A stretch of DNA of 64,000 bases, from contig CAWFLX010000065.1 of NCBI GenBank assembly GCA_963816775.1, forward strand, positions 1 to 64,000, in the 5' to 3' direction. Positions within the stretch are counted from its first letter, which is position 1. Each line of letters begins with the position of its first letter. The notes under the pieces were generated by a model. The model did not search any database. It was not told where the DNA came from and saw nothing but the letters and a program-made list of their open reading frames with translations. The position numbers and the translations under genes were made by a program. Below, piece after piece: positions 34,749-44,189 of the stretch. This stretch comes from JAFAXD01 sp963816775. Lineage in GTDB: Bacteria; Pseudomonadota; Alphaproteobacteria; Rhizobiales; Xanthobacteraceae.

Positions 34749-35747
34749 CTATTGCGGGGCACCCGGCGCAGACGGCACCAATTGAGCTGGCGGCGCGGCC
34801 GGTGCTCCGGCTGCGGCGCGCGGTGCGCGCGGACGCGGATTTGCGGGCCGGCGCGGCGGCACGGGCGCGGGCTCGGCGACAGCCGCCGATGCGGCGCCGG
34901 GCGCGCCGGGCGCCGGCGCACCAGCGGCGGACGGCACTGATGCCGGGGCGGTCTCCGAGCCCATGATGTTGACCGGGGGAATCGACGAGGACGACGGAAA
35001 CTCGTATTTCGACGACACCGGGACGCCCGACGGTGCGCCGGGACCGGCGGCCGGGAGCGCCCTCGACAAATCGGCGAGCGGCGGGCCGAGGCGAGCGTTC
35101 GCCCAACTCGGCGCATATTTGGAAACCAGCGTGTTGAACGGCTTATCGCGCAGGTTCGACCGCACCCGGTTCGCGTCGCTCAGCAAATTCAAGATCTCGC
35201 ACTGGTCGGCTGAGCAATTGTCTTCCTGCAAGAGAACGTGAGCAACGATGCCATAACGATCGGTCTCAAGACCGCGTCGCGCCGACCCGATGATAGTGTC
35301 GTAGCGCGTGTCGCTCGCTTGCGCAGCCGCGAGCGCATCGGCCAGCAGTCCGATCTGTGCGGCCACGTGCGCAACCGCGGCCGCAACCGTGTCGGGCGTT
35401 GCAAAGACTGCTCGCTCGCACGCGCTTTCAACTTGTTCACCAGCCATGCCCTCGAGGCACCCCAGCGCGGTGCCGGGAGCCTGGGCGGTGGCGGCAAGCA
35501 CCATCGCGCGCTGCGCAAGCGCTTCACGCTCCGCGTTTCGTTCCCTGGCGGCGGCATGATCGATCATCGCCCAGCCAATCCAGCCGGCGTACGCGAGAGC
35601 GAGGATACCGACCAGGGCAGCAACGGTGCGCGCCGCACCCGCGCGCGCAATTGCGAAAATCGTCATGACGACCAGCACGGCGAGCGCAATCACCGACGTC
35701 CAGAGGGGCACGACTAATGATCCAGTTGCCGGATCGATACTGAACAT
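34749..35747 (-). CDS. Membrane protein with Pro/Ala-rich tail, function unknown
   Basis: 332 aa. Two membrane segments near the N-terminus (about 13-35 and 41-60). A helical soluble region follows with four cysteines, two of them in NCSADQCEILNLLSDANRVRSNL. The C-terminal 90 residues are low-complexity Pro/Ala/Gly. GAGGAG lies 7 nt before the ATG. No family recognised. It stands upstream of the carboxylase gene on the same strand with a 78-nt gap. Confidence 0.7.
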   Translation of the reverse strand: MFSIDPATGSLVVPLWTSVIALAVLVVMTIFAIARAGAARTVAALVGILALAYAGWIGWAMIDHAAARERNAEREALAQRAMVLAATAQAPGTALGCLEGMAGEQVESACERAVFATPDTVAAAVAHVAAQIGLLADALAAAQASDTRYDTIIGSARRGLETDRYGIVAHVLLQEDNCSADQCEILNLLSDANRVRSNLRDKPFNTLVSKYAPSWANARLGPPLADLSRALPAAGPGAPSGVPVSSKYEFPSSSSIPPVNIMGSETAPASVPSAAGAPAPGAPGAASAAVAEPAPVPPRRPANPRPRAPRAAAGAPAAPPAQLVPSAPGAPQ

Positions 35748-36119
35748 ATGTCTCTCCTCAGCCCGGGCGCGCCGCGGACCGCCAGTCCGAGCGCGAATAC
35801 CAAAAGGCCCAGAGGCAAACCCCAACGCCTGGCCCGTGCCCGCGCGAGCTGCCCGGCCAGTATGCCGGACCTCGCGCTACGGCGCCAATCGCCCCCCGCC
35901 ACACTGTCCCGGTTCGTAAGTTGGACATAAGCGCTTAAACGGCTGGCTTGGCAGCAACAAGGATGTCCAACGTCGCGTTAACATCCGGTTCCGACGGCCT
36001 ATTTTGCACCCAGCATGGAATACCATCCAGCGCACGGGCCTTCGCGTCCACGGCGCGTTGGCGTGCGAAGGGAATTTCTTGTAATTTCCGCCTCCCTGCC
36101 CTGCTGCATTACGGCCCGC
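35748..36119. other. Divergent intergenic region
   Basis: 372 nt between the membrane-protein gene and the aldolase gene. A 62-codon GTG-start ORF with one hydrophobic stretch overlaps the left end on the minus strand (35714..35902) but has no further support. No other element recognised. Confidence 0.45.
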
Positions 36120-36860
36120 ATGAACGCGACGACGAAGCCCCCCAAATCCGGAGGACCGGTCGATCCGTCGGCTATCGCCGACCTGGTCGCCGCCAATCAT
36201 ATCCTGGCCGACCAAGGCGTGCTCGACGGCTTCGGCCATGTCAGCGTTCGCCATCCGAACGCGCCGGAGCGCTATTTTCTGTCGCGCTCAAAGGCGCCGG
36301 CGATCATTGCCGCCGAGGACATCATCGAGTTCGACCTCGAGTCCAATCCGGTCGAGCAGCAAGGCCGCCTGATGTACATCGAGCGTTTCATTCACGGCGA
36401 GATTTACAAGGCCCGGCCCGACGTCAACGCCGTCGTTCATAGTCATTCGCCGACCGTGATTCCGTTCGGCGTGACAACCGTAAAGCTTCAACCGATCTGC
36501 CACATGTCGGCGTTTTTGGGTGGCGGTGTGCCCAACTTCGAGATCCGTGATGTCGCCGGCATGACCGATCTTCTGATCCGCAATGCGGAGCTCGGGCGCG
36601 CCTTGGCAGCGACACTCGGGACCCGCAATGTCGCCTTGATGCGTGGGCATGGCAACGTCTGCGTCGGCCGCGACGTCATGGTCGCGGTCTACCGGGCGGT
36701 CTATACCGAACTCAACGCGAAGCTGCAGGCGCAGGCGATCGCGCTCGGCGGGCCGATCACGTTCCTCGATCCCGGGGAGTATGAGCAGATCCAGGGTCGC
36801 GCCGATCAGAATGTTCAGCGCCCGTGGCAAATGTGGAAGCGCCGGGTGGCGACCCAATAA
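36120..36860 (+). CDS. Class II aldolase/adducin family protein
   Basis: 246 aa. The zinc-aldolase pattern is present: GFGHVSVRHPNAPERYFLSRS (about 40-60), HSHSPTVIPFG with two metal His, and GHGNVCVGRD with the third. Members include L-fuculose-phosphate aldolase and various beta-hydroxy-acid or methylthio-sugar enzymes; this short-chain relative has no assigned substrate. The frame is open upstream, and the ATG at 36120 has a poor ribosome site, so the start is uncertain. It is followed 12 nt later by a small secreted-protein gene. Confidence 0.87.
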   Translation: MNATTKPPKSGGPVDPSAIADLVAANHILADQGVLDGFGHVSVRHPNAPERYFLSRSKAPAIIAAEDIIEFDLESNPVEQQGRLMYIERFIHGEIYKARPDVNAVVHSHSPTVIPFGVTTVKLQPICHMSAFLGGGVPNFEIRDVAGMTDLLIRNAELGRALAATLGTRNVALMRGHGNVCVGRDVMVAVYRAVYTELNAKLQAQAIALGGPITFLDPGEYEQIQGRADQNVQRPWQMWKRRVATQ

Positions 36861-36872
36861 TCGGGAGCAATC

Positions 36873-37265
36873 ATGCGGACACTTCTGTCAGTTCTGTTCG
36901 CCAGCGTGATCGCCTGCACGAGCGTTGCCGGTGAGCCGCTGCTGTCGCAAGGAATCGGCGCCTCCAGGTGCGGGGATCTGGCGGCCGACATCAAACCGGC
37001 CGAAGGCCTCTTCAATCAGGTGAACCTGATGCTCTATGCCTGGGTGCAGGGATATGTGAGCGCCGCCAACGTGGCGCTGCTCGAATACGACAGCAAGCAC
37101 ATCGACATGACCGATCTCGACGCCTCGAGAGTGCTGTCGATGATCCTCGATTACTGCAAGGCCAACCCTGATAAACGACCAGGCAATGCGCTCGACGCTT
37201 TCATCAAGACCGCCAAGAAGAGCAAGGCGCAATGGAAGACCGGCACTGTAGAGTGGGATGAATAG
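36873..37265 (+). CDS. Small secreted protein, HdeA/Rap1a-like
   Basis: 130 aa with a signal peptide (about 1-19). The mature part is helical with two Cys (SRCGDLAAD and ILDYCKANPD) and YAWVQGYVSAANV between them. This pattern resembles the small periplasmic HdeA/Rap1a-type proteins, in which the two Cys form a disulphide. GGGAG is upstream of the ATG. It is probably co-transcribed with the aldolase gene. Function unknown. Confidence 0.68.
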   Translation: MRTLLSVLFASVIACTSVAGEPLLSQGIGASRCGDLAADIKPAEGLFNQVNLMLYAWVQGYVSAANVALLEYDSKHIDMTDLDASRVLSMILDYCKANPDKRPGNALDAFIKTAKKSKAQWKTGTVEWDE

Positions 37266-37292
37266 GTCGGCGGATCTCGGTGAGCGCGCAGT

Positions 37293-38261
37293 TCATTGCG
37301 CCTTGGCGCCCGATATCTTCACCACATAGGCCCACTTGTCGATGTCTTTGCGCAGAAAGGCGTCGAACTCTTCGGGCGTCATGAATAGCGGTTCGGCCCC
37401 CTGGGCGGCCCAGGACTTCTGGATGTCCGGCCGCCGCATGATCTCGGCAATTGTCGTGTTGAGCTTGGCGATAATCGGCTTCGGCGTTCCCGCCGGCGCC
37501 ATGAGACCCAGCCAGATCGTCGATTCATAGCCAGGCACCCCGGCCTCGGCGACCGTCGGTACATCGGGCAGGACCGCAGAACGCTTCGTGCCCGACGTCG
37601 CAAGTGCTCGCACCTGTCCAGCTTTCACGTTCTCGGCCATTGTCGGAATGGCGTCGAACATCATTTCGACGTGGCCGCCCAGCACGCTATTGCGCGCTTC
37701 GCCCGAGCCCTTGTGCGGCACGTGCACGATGTCGGTCCCGCTCATCGCCTTAAACAGTTCGCCAGCCATGTGGTAGGGCGTGCCCGGCCCCGACGACGCA
37801 TAGTTGAGCTGCCCGGGCTTCGCTTTGGCGAGCGCAATGAACTCCTTGAGGTCCTTCGCCGGCACCGACGGGTGAACGACCATCACCAAGTCGGAGGAGT
37901 TGATCGGCGTCACCGCGACGAAGTCGCGCATCAACGCAAACGGCTTGTTGGGGATGAGGAACTCGTTGGTCGTGTGGGTGTTCGACATCGCGAGCAGCGT
38001 GTAGCCGTCGGCCGGGGACTTGGCGACCGCGTCGGTGCCGATGATCGATCCGGCTCCGGGTCGATCCTCCACGACGAACGACTGCTTAAGCGCATCCGAC
38101 AGATGTTGTGCCAGCACGCGCGCATAGACGTCCGCCGGCCCGCCAGCCGCAAACGGCACAATGATCTTCACGGATCGCGAGGGATAGTCCTGGGCGTTGG
38201 CAACGCCACAGAAAGCTAACAGCGAAAACAGCGATGCAAGCGTGCGCAGGAATCCAGTCAT
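37293..38261 (-). CDS. Tripartite tricarboxylate transporter substrate-binding protein (Bug family)
   Basis: 322 aa. Signal peptide about 1-23 (GVANAQ). The Bug/TctC signature includes YPSRSVKIIVPFAAGGPADVYARVLA (26-51) and VEDRPGAGSIIGTDAVAKSPADGYTLL, with the conserved DG-containing loop and Asn/Asp ligands. It binds carboxylates in the periplasm. No TctA/TctB membrane subunits are adjacent, the usual situation for the expanded orphan Bug proteins. Confidence 0.92.
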   Translation of the reverse strand: MTGFLRTLASLFSLLAFCGVANAQDYPSRSVKIIVPFAAGGPADVYARVLAQHLSDALKQSFVVEDRPGAGSIIGTDAVAKSPADGYTLLAMSNTHTTNEFLIPNKPFALMRDFVAVTPINSSDLVMVVHPSVPAKDLKEFIALAKAKPGQLNYASSGPGTPYHMAGELFKAMSGTDIVHVPHKGSGEARNSVLGGHVEMMFDAIPTMAENVKAGQVRALATSGTKRSAVLPDVPTVAEAGVPGYESTIWLGLMAPAGTPKPIIAKLNTTIAEIMRRPDIQKSWAAQGAEPLFMTPEEFDAFLRKDIDKWAYVVKISGAKAQ

Positions 38262-38407
38262 GAGCTCTCCGAAACGTTTCCCGGGTGTTGCACGTCACTG
38301 CATGCCGCGCAACAACCCGGGTTCGTAGTCTCCGCTCCTTCTCAGCGGTCAGACGCGATCATCCGTCTTTGGACGGCGCCGGAACGCGGACGAAGGAATT
38401 GGACAAG

Positions 38408-39100
38408 TTACACGTCCAACCTCTTGGATTTGATCAACCACCCGGCGAACAAGCCGCCGAGCGTCGGCACGATAAGATACATCCAGACTTGGCCAAAAGC
38501 CTTTCCGCCGACGAACAACGCCGGACCGAAGCTGCGCGCCGGGTTGACCGAGGTGCCGGAGACGCTGAAGAACGCCAAATGCAGGATCAGCAGCGTTAAT
38601 CCGATAATCAAACCAGCGAGCGCGCCGGGGCCCTTCGAGCCAGTTGTTGCCAGGATGACGAGCGTGAAGATCGTCGTTCCGATGAACTCGGCTATGATGG
38701 CAGGCCACACCCCGAAGGTTCCCCACGTGGTTGCTCCGAGGCCGCTGTCGGCGACGTGATAGCCGCCTGCCTTGCCTTTCACGATGATGACGAGCAGCAA
38801 CGCGCCTACGAACGCCCCGATGAATTGCGCGACCACGTAAGCGATCGCGTCGGCGCCGCTGATCCGGCCGGCTGACCAGAACGCCGCGGTTACCGCTGGA
38901 TTGATGTGGCAGCCAGAGACCGGGCCGATCGTATAGACCATCGCCGTGTAGGCGAGCCCGAACGCCAAGCCAATCGGGAGCGCCGCCATTGGAAACGCGC
39001 CGCCTAACCCGGTCAACACGATCGACGAACAGCCGATCAGTACGAGCACGAGGGTCCCGAAAAACTCCGCGCGAAGTCGATTGTCGTTGATGTATTTCAT
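38408..39100 (-). CDS. aqpZ: Aquaporin Z
   Basis: 230 aa with six membrane segments. The two NPA boxes are in SGCHINPAVT (about 59-68) and GTSVNPARSFGPAL (about 184-197). The selectivity filter is of the water-channel type (His in the TM5 region LLILHLAFFSVSG, Arg after the second NPA). AGGAGGGG precedes the ATG. It is transcribed alone or with the upstream S10 peptidase gene (170-nt gap). Confidence 0.95.
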   Translation of the reverse strand: MKYINDNRLRAEFFGTLVLVLIGCSSIVLTGLGGAFPMAALPIGLAFGLAYTAMVYTIGPVSGCHINPAVTAAFWSAGRISGADAIAYVVAQFIGAFVGALLLVIIVKGKAGGYHVADSGLGATTWGTFGVWPAIIAEFIGTTIFTLVILATTGSKGPGALAGLIIGLTLLILHLAFFSVSGTSVNPARSFGPALFVGGKAFGQVWMYLIVPTLGGLFAGWLIKSKRLDV

Positions 39101-39269
39101 TCGCCCCTCCTTGGATTGAACGCGTCACCCGCCTGGCAACAACAGCAAGGCCAGTCGCGTACTCCCTATTGCTTGAATATACCGGGAAGTTTTTGCACGC
39201 GTCTACATGACGTTAGCGACAAATCGCGGTGCGACAAGCGCCGCGATGGCAGCAACCTCGCGAGCTACG

Positions 39270-40898
39270 CTAAGGCAAGGCCGCGCGATACATCGCTTCG
39301 GCATCGGCGCGCAACATTCGACGCGACGCGTCGCGGCTGTAATACATGTGCCCGCCACCGTAGAGCGCGAATGCGACTCGATCGGCGACGGTTGCTGGCA
39401 ATTGATTGAGGATCAGCTTGGTTTCGAAATACGGTGTCACGAGGTCGCTTGCCCCGTGGGTTACAAGTACCCGCAGGCGCGGGTCGGCAGCCAGAGCGCG
39501 GGCGATGTCGTTTGTCGCTTCTGACGATCCGCGCCCGCGGCCGAAATCCCAGCGGCTGGTGACTTCACCGTTCTGCAGGCGATATTGATCCTCCACCCGC
39601 CAATACAAAACGCGCCGGTAAAGATCAGTCATCGCGACCGTCAGCGGCGCCGCCATGGCTGCGAGGACCGGGTCGGAATAGCGCGGGCGCACCGCGTTGG
39701 GATTGGGATCAGGTGCAGTGACTGTCGCGTCGTAGGACGATGCGACTAGACCCTGGGTCCGATAGAACTCGCGCTCGAATGTTTCGGCATCTACGCGAGC
39801 GCCCAGGCGGCGTACCAGTTCGAGATCGAGCCCGGTCAGAGCAGCAACTCGCGTGCTCATGCGATCGACCGCCGCCCGATCACGCGGCCCGCGCATCAGA
39901 TCCTGCAGATAGTCGCCGGCGGCGTATTGTTCGGCATCGCGCAGTGCAGCCGGATCAAGGCTGGCGTCGGCACCGGACTTGGCTTCGCGCGCGGTCGCAG
40001 CCATCGACGGCAGGTGCGTCACCCACTGCTCCGGAAGGTATGAGGACAAATTGCGAAGACCAAAATCGAGTACCGGGGAGACCAGCACCAGGCCGTTAAT
40101 GCCGACGTCCTGGCCTTCCTGGAGTTGGCGCGCGATCTTGGCCGCGCGGAAGCCACCGTAGCTTTCTCCGACGATGAATTTTGGCGAGGCCTGACGGCCG
40201 GTACGCTCAAGCCATTTGCGGATGAATACCGCAAGCGACTGCGCATCGCCGTCGATCGACCAGAAGTGACGGCGCGGCCCGTCGCCGGACGCGGCAATCC
40301 GGCTGTACCCGGTGCCTGGAGGATCGACGAACACAAGGTCGGTGAAGTCGAGCCACGTCTCGGCGTTGGGAACGAGCGTTGGCGCGCTCGACGGCCTGAT
40401 CTGATCGAGCGACAAGCGCCAGGGTCCGAGTGCGCCCAGGTGCAGATAGGCCGAGGACGAGCCCGGGCCGCCATTGACCGCAAACGTCACCGGCCGGTTT
40501 GGCCCGCCGTCCGACTTCACGTAGGCGATGAAAGCGACCTCGGCCTGCAGGCTCCCATCGGAGGCGTCATAAAGCGGAATTGCACCCGCGGTCGCTTTGA
40601 ATTGAAACCGGCGGTCTGGAATCTCCAGATACTGAATCGTCGTTATCTCGCCGGGAAGGCGCGGAGCGGTTGTCGGGCGGTTCGCACGCGCGTCGGTGGA
40701 CTGCTGCGCTGGCGGCACAGTCGCGGGTTGGACCGCCGGCGGCGGTGCTGCGGAAGCTGGAGATGCCGGTGCAGTCGGGGCTGGCGGGGGTGTGGCGGGC
40801 GCGGAGATCGGCGGCGCCTGCGCATGGACGTCGACAGTCGGTATCGCCGCCGGGATGACCGCGACCAGGAAGGCAACGACAAGGTGGTGTTGGCTCAT
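39270..40898 (-). CDS. Serine carboxypeptidase-like S10 family peptidase
   Basis: 542 aa. Signal peptide about 1-27. A Pro/Ala-rich segment precedes the catalytic domain, which starts near PGEITTIQYLEIPDRRFQF. The oxyanion region is VTFAVNGGPGSSSAYLHLG, the nucleophile is in FIVGESYGGFRA, and the His is in ALYGGGHMYYSRD near the C-terminus; Asp lies in VTHGASDLVTPY. Probably a periplasmic peptidase or acyltransferase. Its start overlaps the lipoprotein gene's stop (ATGA). Confidence 0.9.
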   Translation of the reverse strand: MSQHHLVVAFLVAVIPAAIPTVDVHAQAPPISAPATPPPAPTAPASPASAAPPPAVQPATVPPAQQSTDARANRPTTAPRLPGEITTIQYLEIPDRRFQFKATAGAIPLYDASDGSLQAEVAFIAYVKSDGGPNRPVTFAVNGGPGSSSAYLHLGALGPWRLSLDQIRPSSAPTLVPNAETWLDFTDLVFVDPPGTGYSRIAASGDGPRRHFWSIDGDAQSLAVFIRKWLERTGRQASPKFIVGESYGGFRAAKIARQLQEGQDVGINGLVLVSPVLDFGLRNLSSYLPEQWVTHLPSMAATAREAKSGADASLDPAALRDAEQYAAGDYLQDLMRGPRDRAAVDRMSTRVAALTGLDLELVRRLGARVDAETFEREFYRTQGLVASSYDATVTAPDPNPNAVRPRYSDPVLAAMAAPLTVAMTDLYRRVLYWRVEDQYRLQNGEVTSRWDFGRGRGSSEATNDIARALAADPRLRVLVTHGASDLVTPYFETKLILNQLPATVADRVAFALYGGGHMYYSRDASRRMLRADAEAMYRAALP

Positions 40899-41446
40899 GT
40901 CCCCTGTTTGGGCTTGGTCGATGGCGGCTTCTTGGCGGGCGCCGCCGGCGCGTCGCCGAGCCGCTCAATCGAAACCAACCGGCCGTCCACAAAATGATAA
41001 ACTCCGGGACGGTCGCCGCTTCTAAACTCGAGCTTCACCGCGCGATCTCCCCGCTCGTTGGCGCCAACGAGCACATCCTGTGGCGCGCCAATGGCGCGCA
41101 CGACCTGGCACTCGGTCATTTTGAGCGCAATGGGGTGCAGTGTCGGCGCCGCCGAGGCCGTCCCCTCGCCGCCCTGACCCCCGCTGGCGACATCCGGCCT
41201 CTGCCCCCCGCCGCTATCGGCGCACCGGCCGCTGGCATCGACCAAATCCGCCGGCCCGACCGCCCCGCGCGCCTCTTCCCGTTTCTGGAATTCGTTAAAA
41301 TTCGGCGTGACCAGCGCACCGGCGTCGACCTTGGGCAATTTGACCTGGCTGAGATCGGGGCCGGAGCAAGCTGCGAACGCGAGCGGCACGGCCACGAGCA
41401 GCGCGACCGTCACTACCTGTTCGTTGCGGCGTCGCATGGAACCCAT
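40895..41446 (-). CDS. Putative lipoprotein, function unknown
   Basis: 183 aa with a lipobox-type signal (AFAACSGPD, Cys about 27). The C-terminal domain (HPIALKMTECQVVRAIGAPQDV ... VYHFVDGRLVSIERL) resembles the small beta-rich domains of BamE/SmpA-like lipoproteins (MTxxxVxxxxGxP pattern). The middle is Gly/Pro-rich. GGGGG lies before the ATG. It is translationally coupled to the S10 peptidase gene. Confidence 0.72.
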   Translation of the reverse strand: MGSMRRRNEQVVTVALLVAVPLAFAACSGPDLSQVKLPKVDAGALVTPNFNEFQKREEARGAVGPADLVDASGRCADSGGGQRPDVASGGQGGEGTASAAPTLHPIALKMTECQVVRAIGAPQDVLVGANERGDRAVKLEFRSGDRPGVYHFVDGRLVSIERLGDAPAAPAKKPPSTKPKQGT

Positions 41447-41542
41447 CGTTAACCCCCGTAGATTTCAAAGCGGATTTTGCGTCACCATCATGGCGGTTGC
41501 TTCGGTCACCAGCCTCCCGTTCCGGGCAAAGGGGCGCCGAAT

Positions 41543-41995
41543 CTAACCCTTGCGCTGCCAGCGGCCGCGTTCGTCGGTCTGCCAATAGGTCACATCAAAC
41601 CCCTGACCCTTGGCGGCGGTCCAGCGTTCGCGCGCCGCCGCCACCGCATCGGCGTCGTCGCCGTCGAACAACAAGACAAGGCGCTGGTAAGAACCGGCAT
41701 CAGCCGGCAACGGCGCCCCATCGATTAGAAAACGGACAGTCGCACCGTTGCGGTTGTCGTCGTTGGCGGTGAGCAGCACCGGCTGTTCCGACGCGCTTGC
41801 TTCACGATCGGTTCCGTGCGGGAGAAAACTGTCGTCGCTGAAGGTCCACAAATGAGCATCGAGCGCGTCGACGCGGTCCTCCGACGAGGCTTGCACGACC
41901 ACGCGCCAACCGCGCTCGAGCGAGCGTTCGAGCAAATTCGGCAGCACCTTTTCGATCGGCTGCTCCTGAAGGTGATAGAATAGAACTTCGGTCAT
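41543..41995 (-). CDS. holC: DNA polymerase III subunit chi
   Basis: 150 aa beginning MTEVLFYHLQEQPIEKVLPNLLERSLERGWRVVV, the HolC family head. LWTFSDDSFLPHGTDRE is the characteristic central motif, and AAKGQGFDVTYWQTDERGRW ends it. Chi links the clamp loader to SSB. It follows pepA on the same strand, a conserved neighbour. The start was chosen at MTEVLF, since the 13 preceding residues are not family-like. Confidence 0.93.
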   Translation of the reverse strand: MTEVLFYHLQEQPIEKVLPNLLERSLERGWRVVVQASSEDRVDALDAHLWTFSDDSFLPHGTDREASASEQPVLLTANDDNRNGATVRFLIDGAPLPADAGSYQRLVLLFDGDDADAVAAARERWTAAKGQGFDVTYWQTDERGRWQRKG

Positions 41996-42209
41996 GCGCC
42001 CGGAAAATCCCGATCGTCCCCGCAAGTGTAGCATGACGCGGAGGCCGCTCCGCGCGATCCCTGCTGCATGTTGACCCGGCTACCAACCATAACAATAATC
42101 ATTTCCTGAGTTGGCGGCGTCAGAATCCGAAGACTTCAAATAAGCACGCAATCTTTAACAACAAATTCCTCCCAGCGCGAAATGGTATCGGCCGCAAGGT
42201 ATAATGCAA

Positions 42210-43707
42210 CTAATCTTCGTAATAATCTTGAACCAGACGATCAAGCAAGCGCACTCCCCACCCTGAACCCCAGCTCTTGTTGATATCGGTTTGGGGCGAG
42301 CTCATCGCCGTTCCGGCGATGTCGAGATGCGCCCAGTGTGTCTTGCCGACGAAACGCTGCAGAAGCTGCGCTGCGGTGATCGAGCCCCCGAAGCGCCCAC
42401 CGGTATTCTTCATGTCGGCGAATTTGGAGTCGATCATCTTGTCGTATTCGGGCCCCAGCGGCATCCGCCAGAGCCGCTCGCCGGTTCGCTCCCCGGTCTT
42501 GATAAGGCGGTCGGCGAGCTTGTCATCGTTGGAGAAGAGCCCGGCATATTCCTGGCCGAGCGACACGATGATGGCTCCGGTCAAGCGTCGCAAGGTCGAT
42601 CATGAATTTGGGTGCGAAGCGGTCGGCCACGTAGTGAAGGATATCGGCGAGGACGAGGCGCCCTTCCGCATCGGTGTTGATGATCTCGATCGTCTGGCCG
42701 GACATGGTCTTGACGATGTCGCCAGGTCGCTGAGCGTTTCCATCCGGCATGTTTTCAACAAGACCGATGGCGCCGATGGCATTGATGCCGGCTTTGCGCT
42801 TGGCCAACGTCTCCATAAGGCCGACCACGCAAGCGGCACCTGCCATGTCGCCCTTCATGTCTTCCATATTCTGGGCGGGCTTGATCGAAATACCGCCGGT
42901 ATCGAAGCACACGCCTTTGCCGATGAAAGCGACCGGCTTTTCGCCCCGCTTGCCGCCGTTCCAGCGCATGACCACAAGCCTGCTTTCATGCACCGAACCT
43001 TGACCCACGCCCAGCAGCGCGTTCATGCCGAGTTTTTTCATCGCTGCCGTGTCGAGCACCTCGACGGCGATCCCGAGCTTGCGCAGCGCGGTGGTACGGC
43101 GCGCGAACTCCTCCGGGTAAAGGATGTTCGCCGGTTCGTTGACGAGGTCTCGTGCCAGCACGACGCCGTCGGCAACTGCCTCCCGCGCGACCCAAGCTTT
43201 GCGGGTAGCCCCCGGCTCGGCGACGCCGATCGTCACAAGCGCCGAAGCCGGTTTGGCGTCGTCATCGTTTCGCTTGGTCTTGTAGCGGTCGAACGAATAG
43301 GCCCGCAATCGTGTCCCAAGTGCCACGTCCGCGGCCTGCTCCGGTTTCATCGCGCCGCTTGGAAGTTCGGCCAGGATGGTGAGCTCGCCGGCGGCAGCCG
43401 GGACTTTCCCCATCGCGATGCCGCCGAGCCGGAGGTAATCGGGTGCCTTGAGCTCACGCGCATGACCGCAACCCACGACGATCAGACGGGTGGCTTCGAG
43501 TTCGGCTGGGAGGACGATATCGAGGGTCGTTCCCAACTTGCCCTTGAAGCGCTCGGCGGCCGCAGCCTTGCGCACCATATCCGCCGCCGTCCGCAAGAGG
43601 CGGCGCGTGGTCGGCCCGAGGAGCAGACCATCGTCACAGAACACAACGAGAACCCCGCGCGATGGCAAGGCAAAAGCGGCGAATCCCAGCTTGAAGGCAT
43701 CGGGCAT
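42210..43707 (-). pseudogene. pepA: Leucyl aminopeptidase, frameshifted
   Basis: M17-family cytosol aminopeptidase. The N-terminal macro-like domain starts MPDAFKLGFAAFALP. The catalytic domain has FIGKGVCFDTGGISIKPAQNMEDMKGDM (metal ligands and Lys) and NTDAEGRLVLADILHY. After FMIDLATL the frame breaks at about 42582, where one extra base (read as CTTGACC instead of CTTACC) shifts to DRSHH and a premature stop. The continuation TGAIIVSLGQEYAGLFSN through VQDYYED is intact in the next frame. If real, the protein loses about 130 residues that complete the metal site. A sequence error is equally possible. Confidence 0.9.
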
Positions 43708-44105
43708 AGACGGCCTCGTGGTGCAGCGGCAGAGTTTCCGGTCGGCAATGGCACCCGAAGCCCCCCTTGACCGAGCGTCCGGACAGGCGAGCGCCAAAAT
43801 GCCGAGAGCGTGTTACTTGATTGCAACCCCTTAACCATTCCCGATTGTATTTCAACAGCTTTGCCTCGGGACGGCCACTTTGTACAGGGATGGTAAATAG
43901 CCCCAAGGGCAGTGTGACAGAGGACGGCGGCGCAAGGCTGAGGTAGACTGGGTTTTGTCGGCGTGGGGGGCCGGCTTAAGCAAGATGCAGGGGCGGTAAT
44001 CACGTGCGCGGTTCGCGCGTTTTTCGTCGTTGTGATCTTGTGTAAGTGGAAGGCGTTGCAGGGTTTCTTGCCGACGCAGGAGCTCTGCCGGGGGCGTGGG
44101 GGACG
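43708..44105. other. Divergent intergenic region pepA / lpt genes
   Basis: 398 nt without a convincing gene. In related genomes lptF begins on the right side of this spacer and lptG follows it. No repeat or terminator recognised. Confidence 0.5.
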
Positions 44106-44189
44106 ATGGGATCGAACGGCCAATACGCAGTGTGCGCCGGGCTTGGTGCAGTCGCGCCGATTCGACGGCGTGGGCGGGCGAGCGCGTGA
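44106..44189 (+). pseudogene. 27-codon ORF in the lptF slot, possible lptF remnant
   Basis: An ATG with GGGGGA upstream opens an ORF reading MGSNGQYAVCAGLGAVAP and ending RRRGRASA. Its TGA overlaps the GTG of lptG in a GTGA arrangement. LptF proteins typically start MGS-x-x-x-Y and overlap lptG. The match is short, so this may be a collapsed lptF (about 1.1 kb deleted), a leader peptide, or coincidence. Confidence 0.4.

Noticed and set aside
35714..35902. Possible 62-aa small membrane protein with GTG start, minus strand
   Set aside because: One hydrophobic stretch only, overlaps the next gene by 34 nt, no convincing ribosome-binding site.
42570..42600. Programmed +1 frameshift in pepA
   Set aside because: No slow or stop codon at the slip site and no upstream Shine-Dalgarno-like stimulator as in prfB; an error or mutation is simpler.
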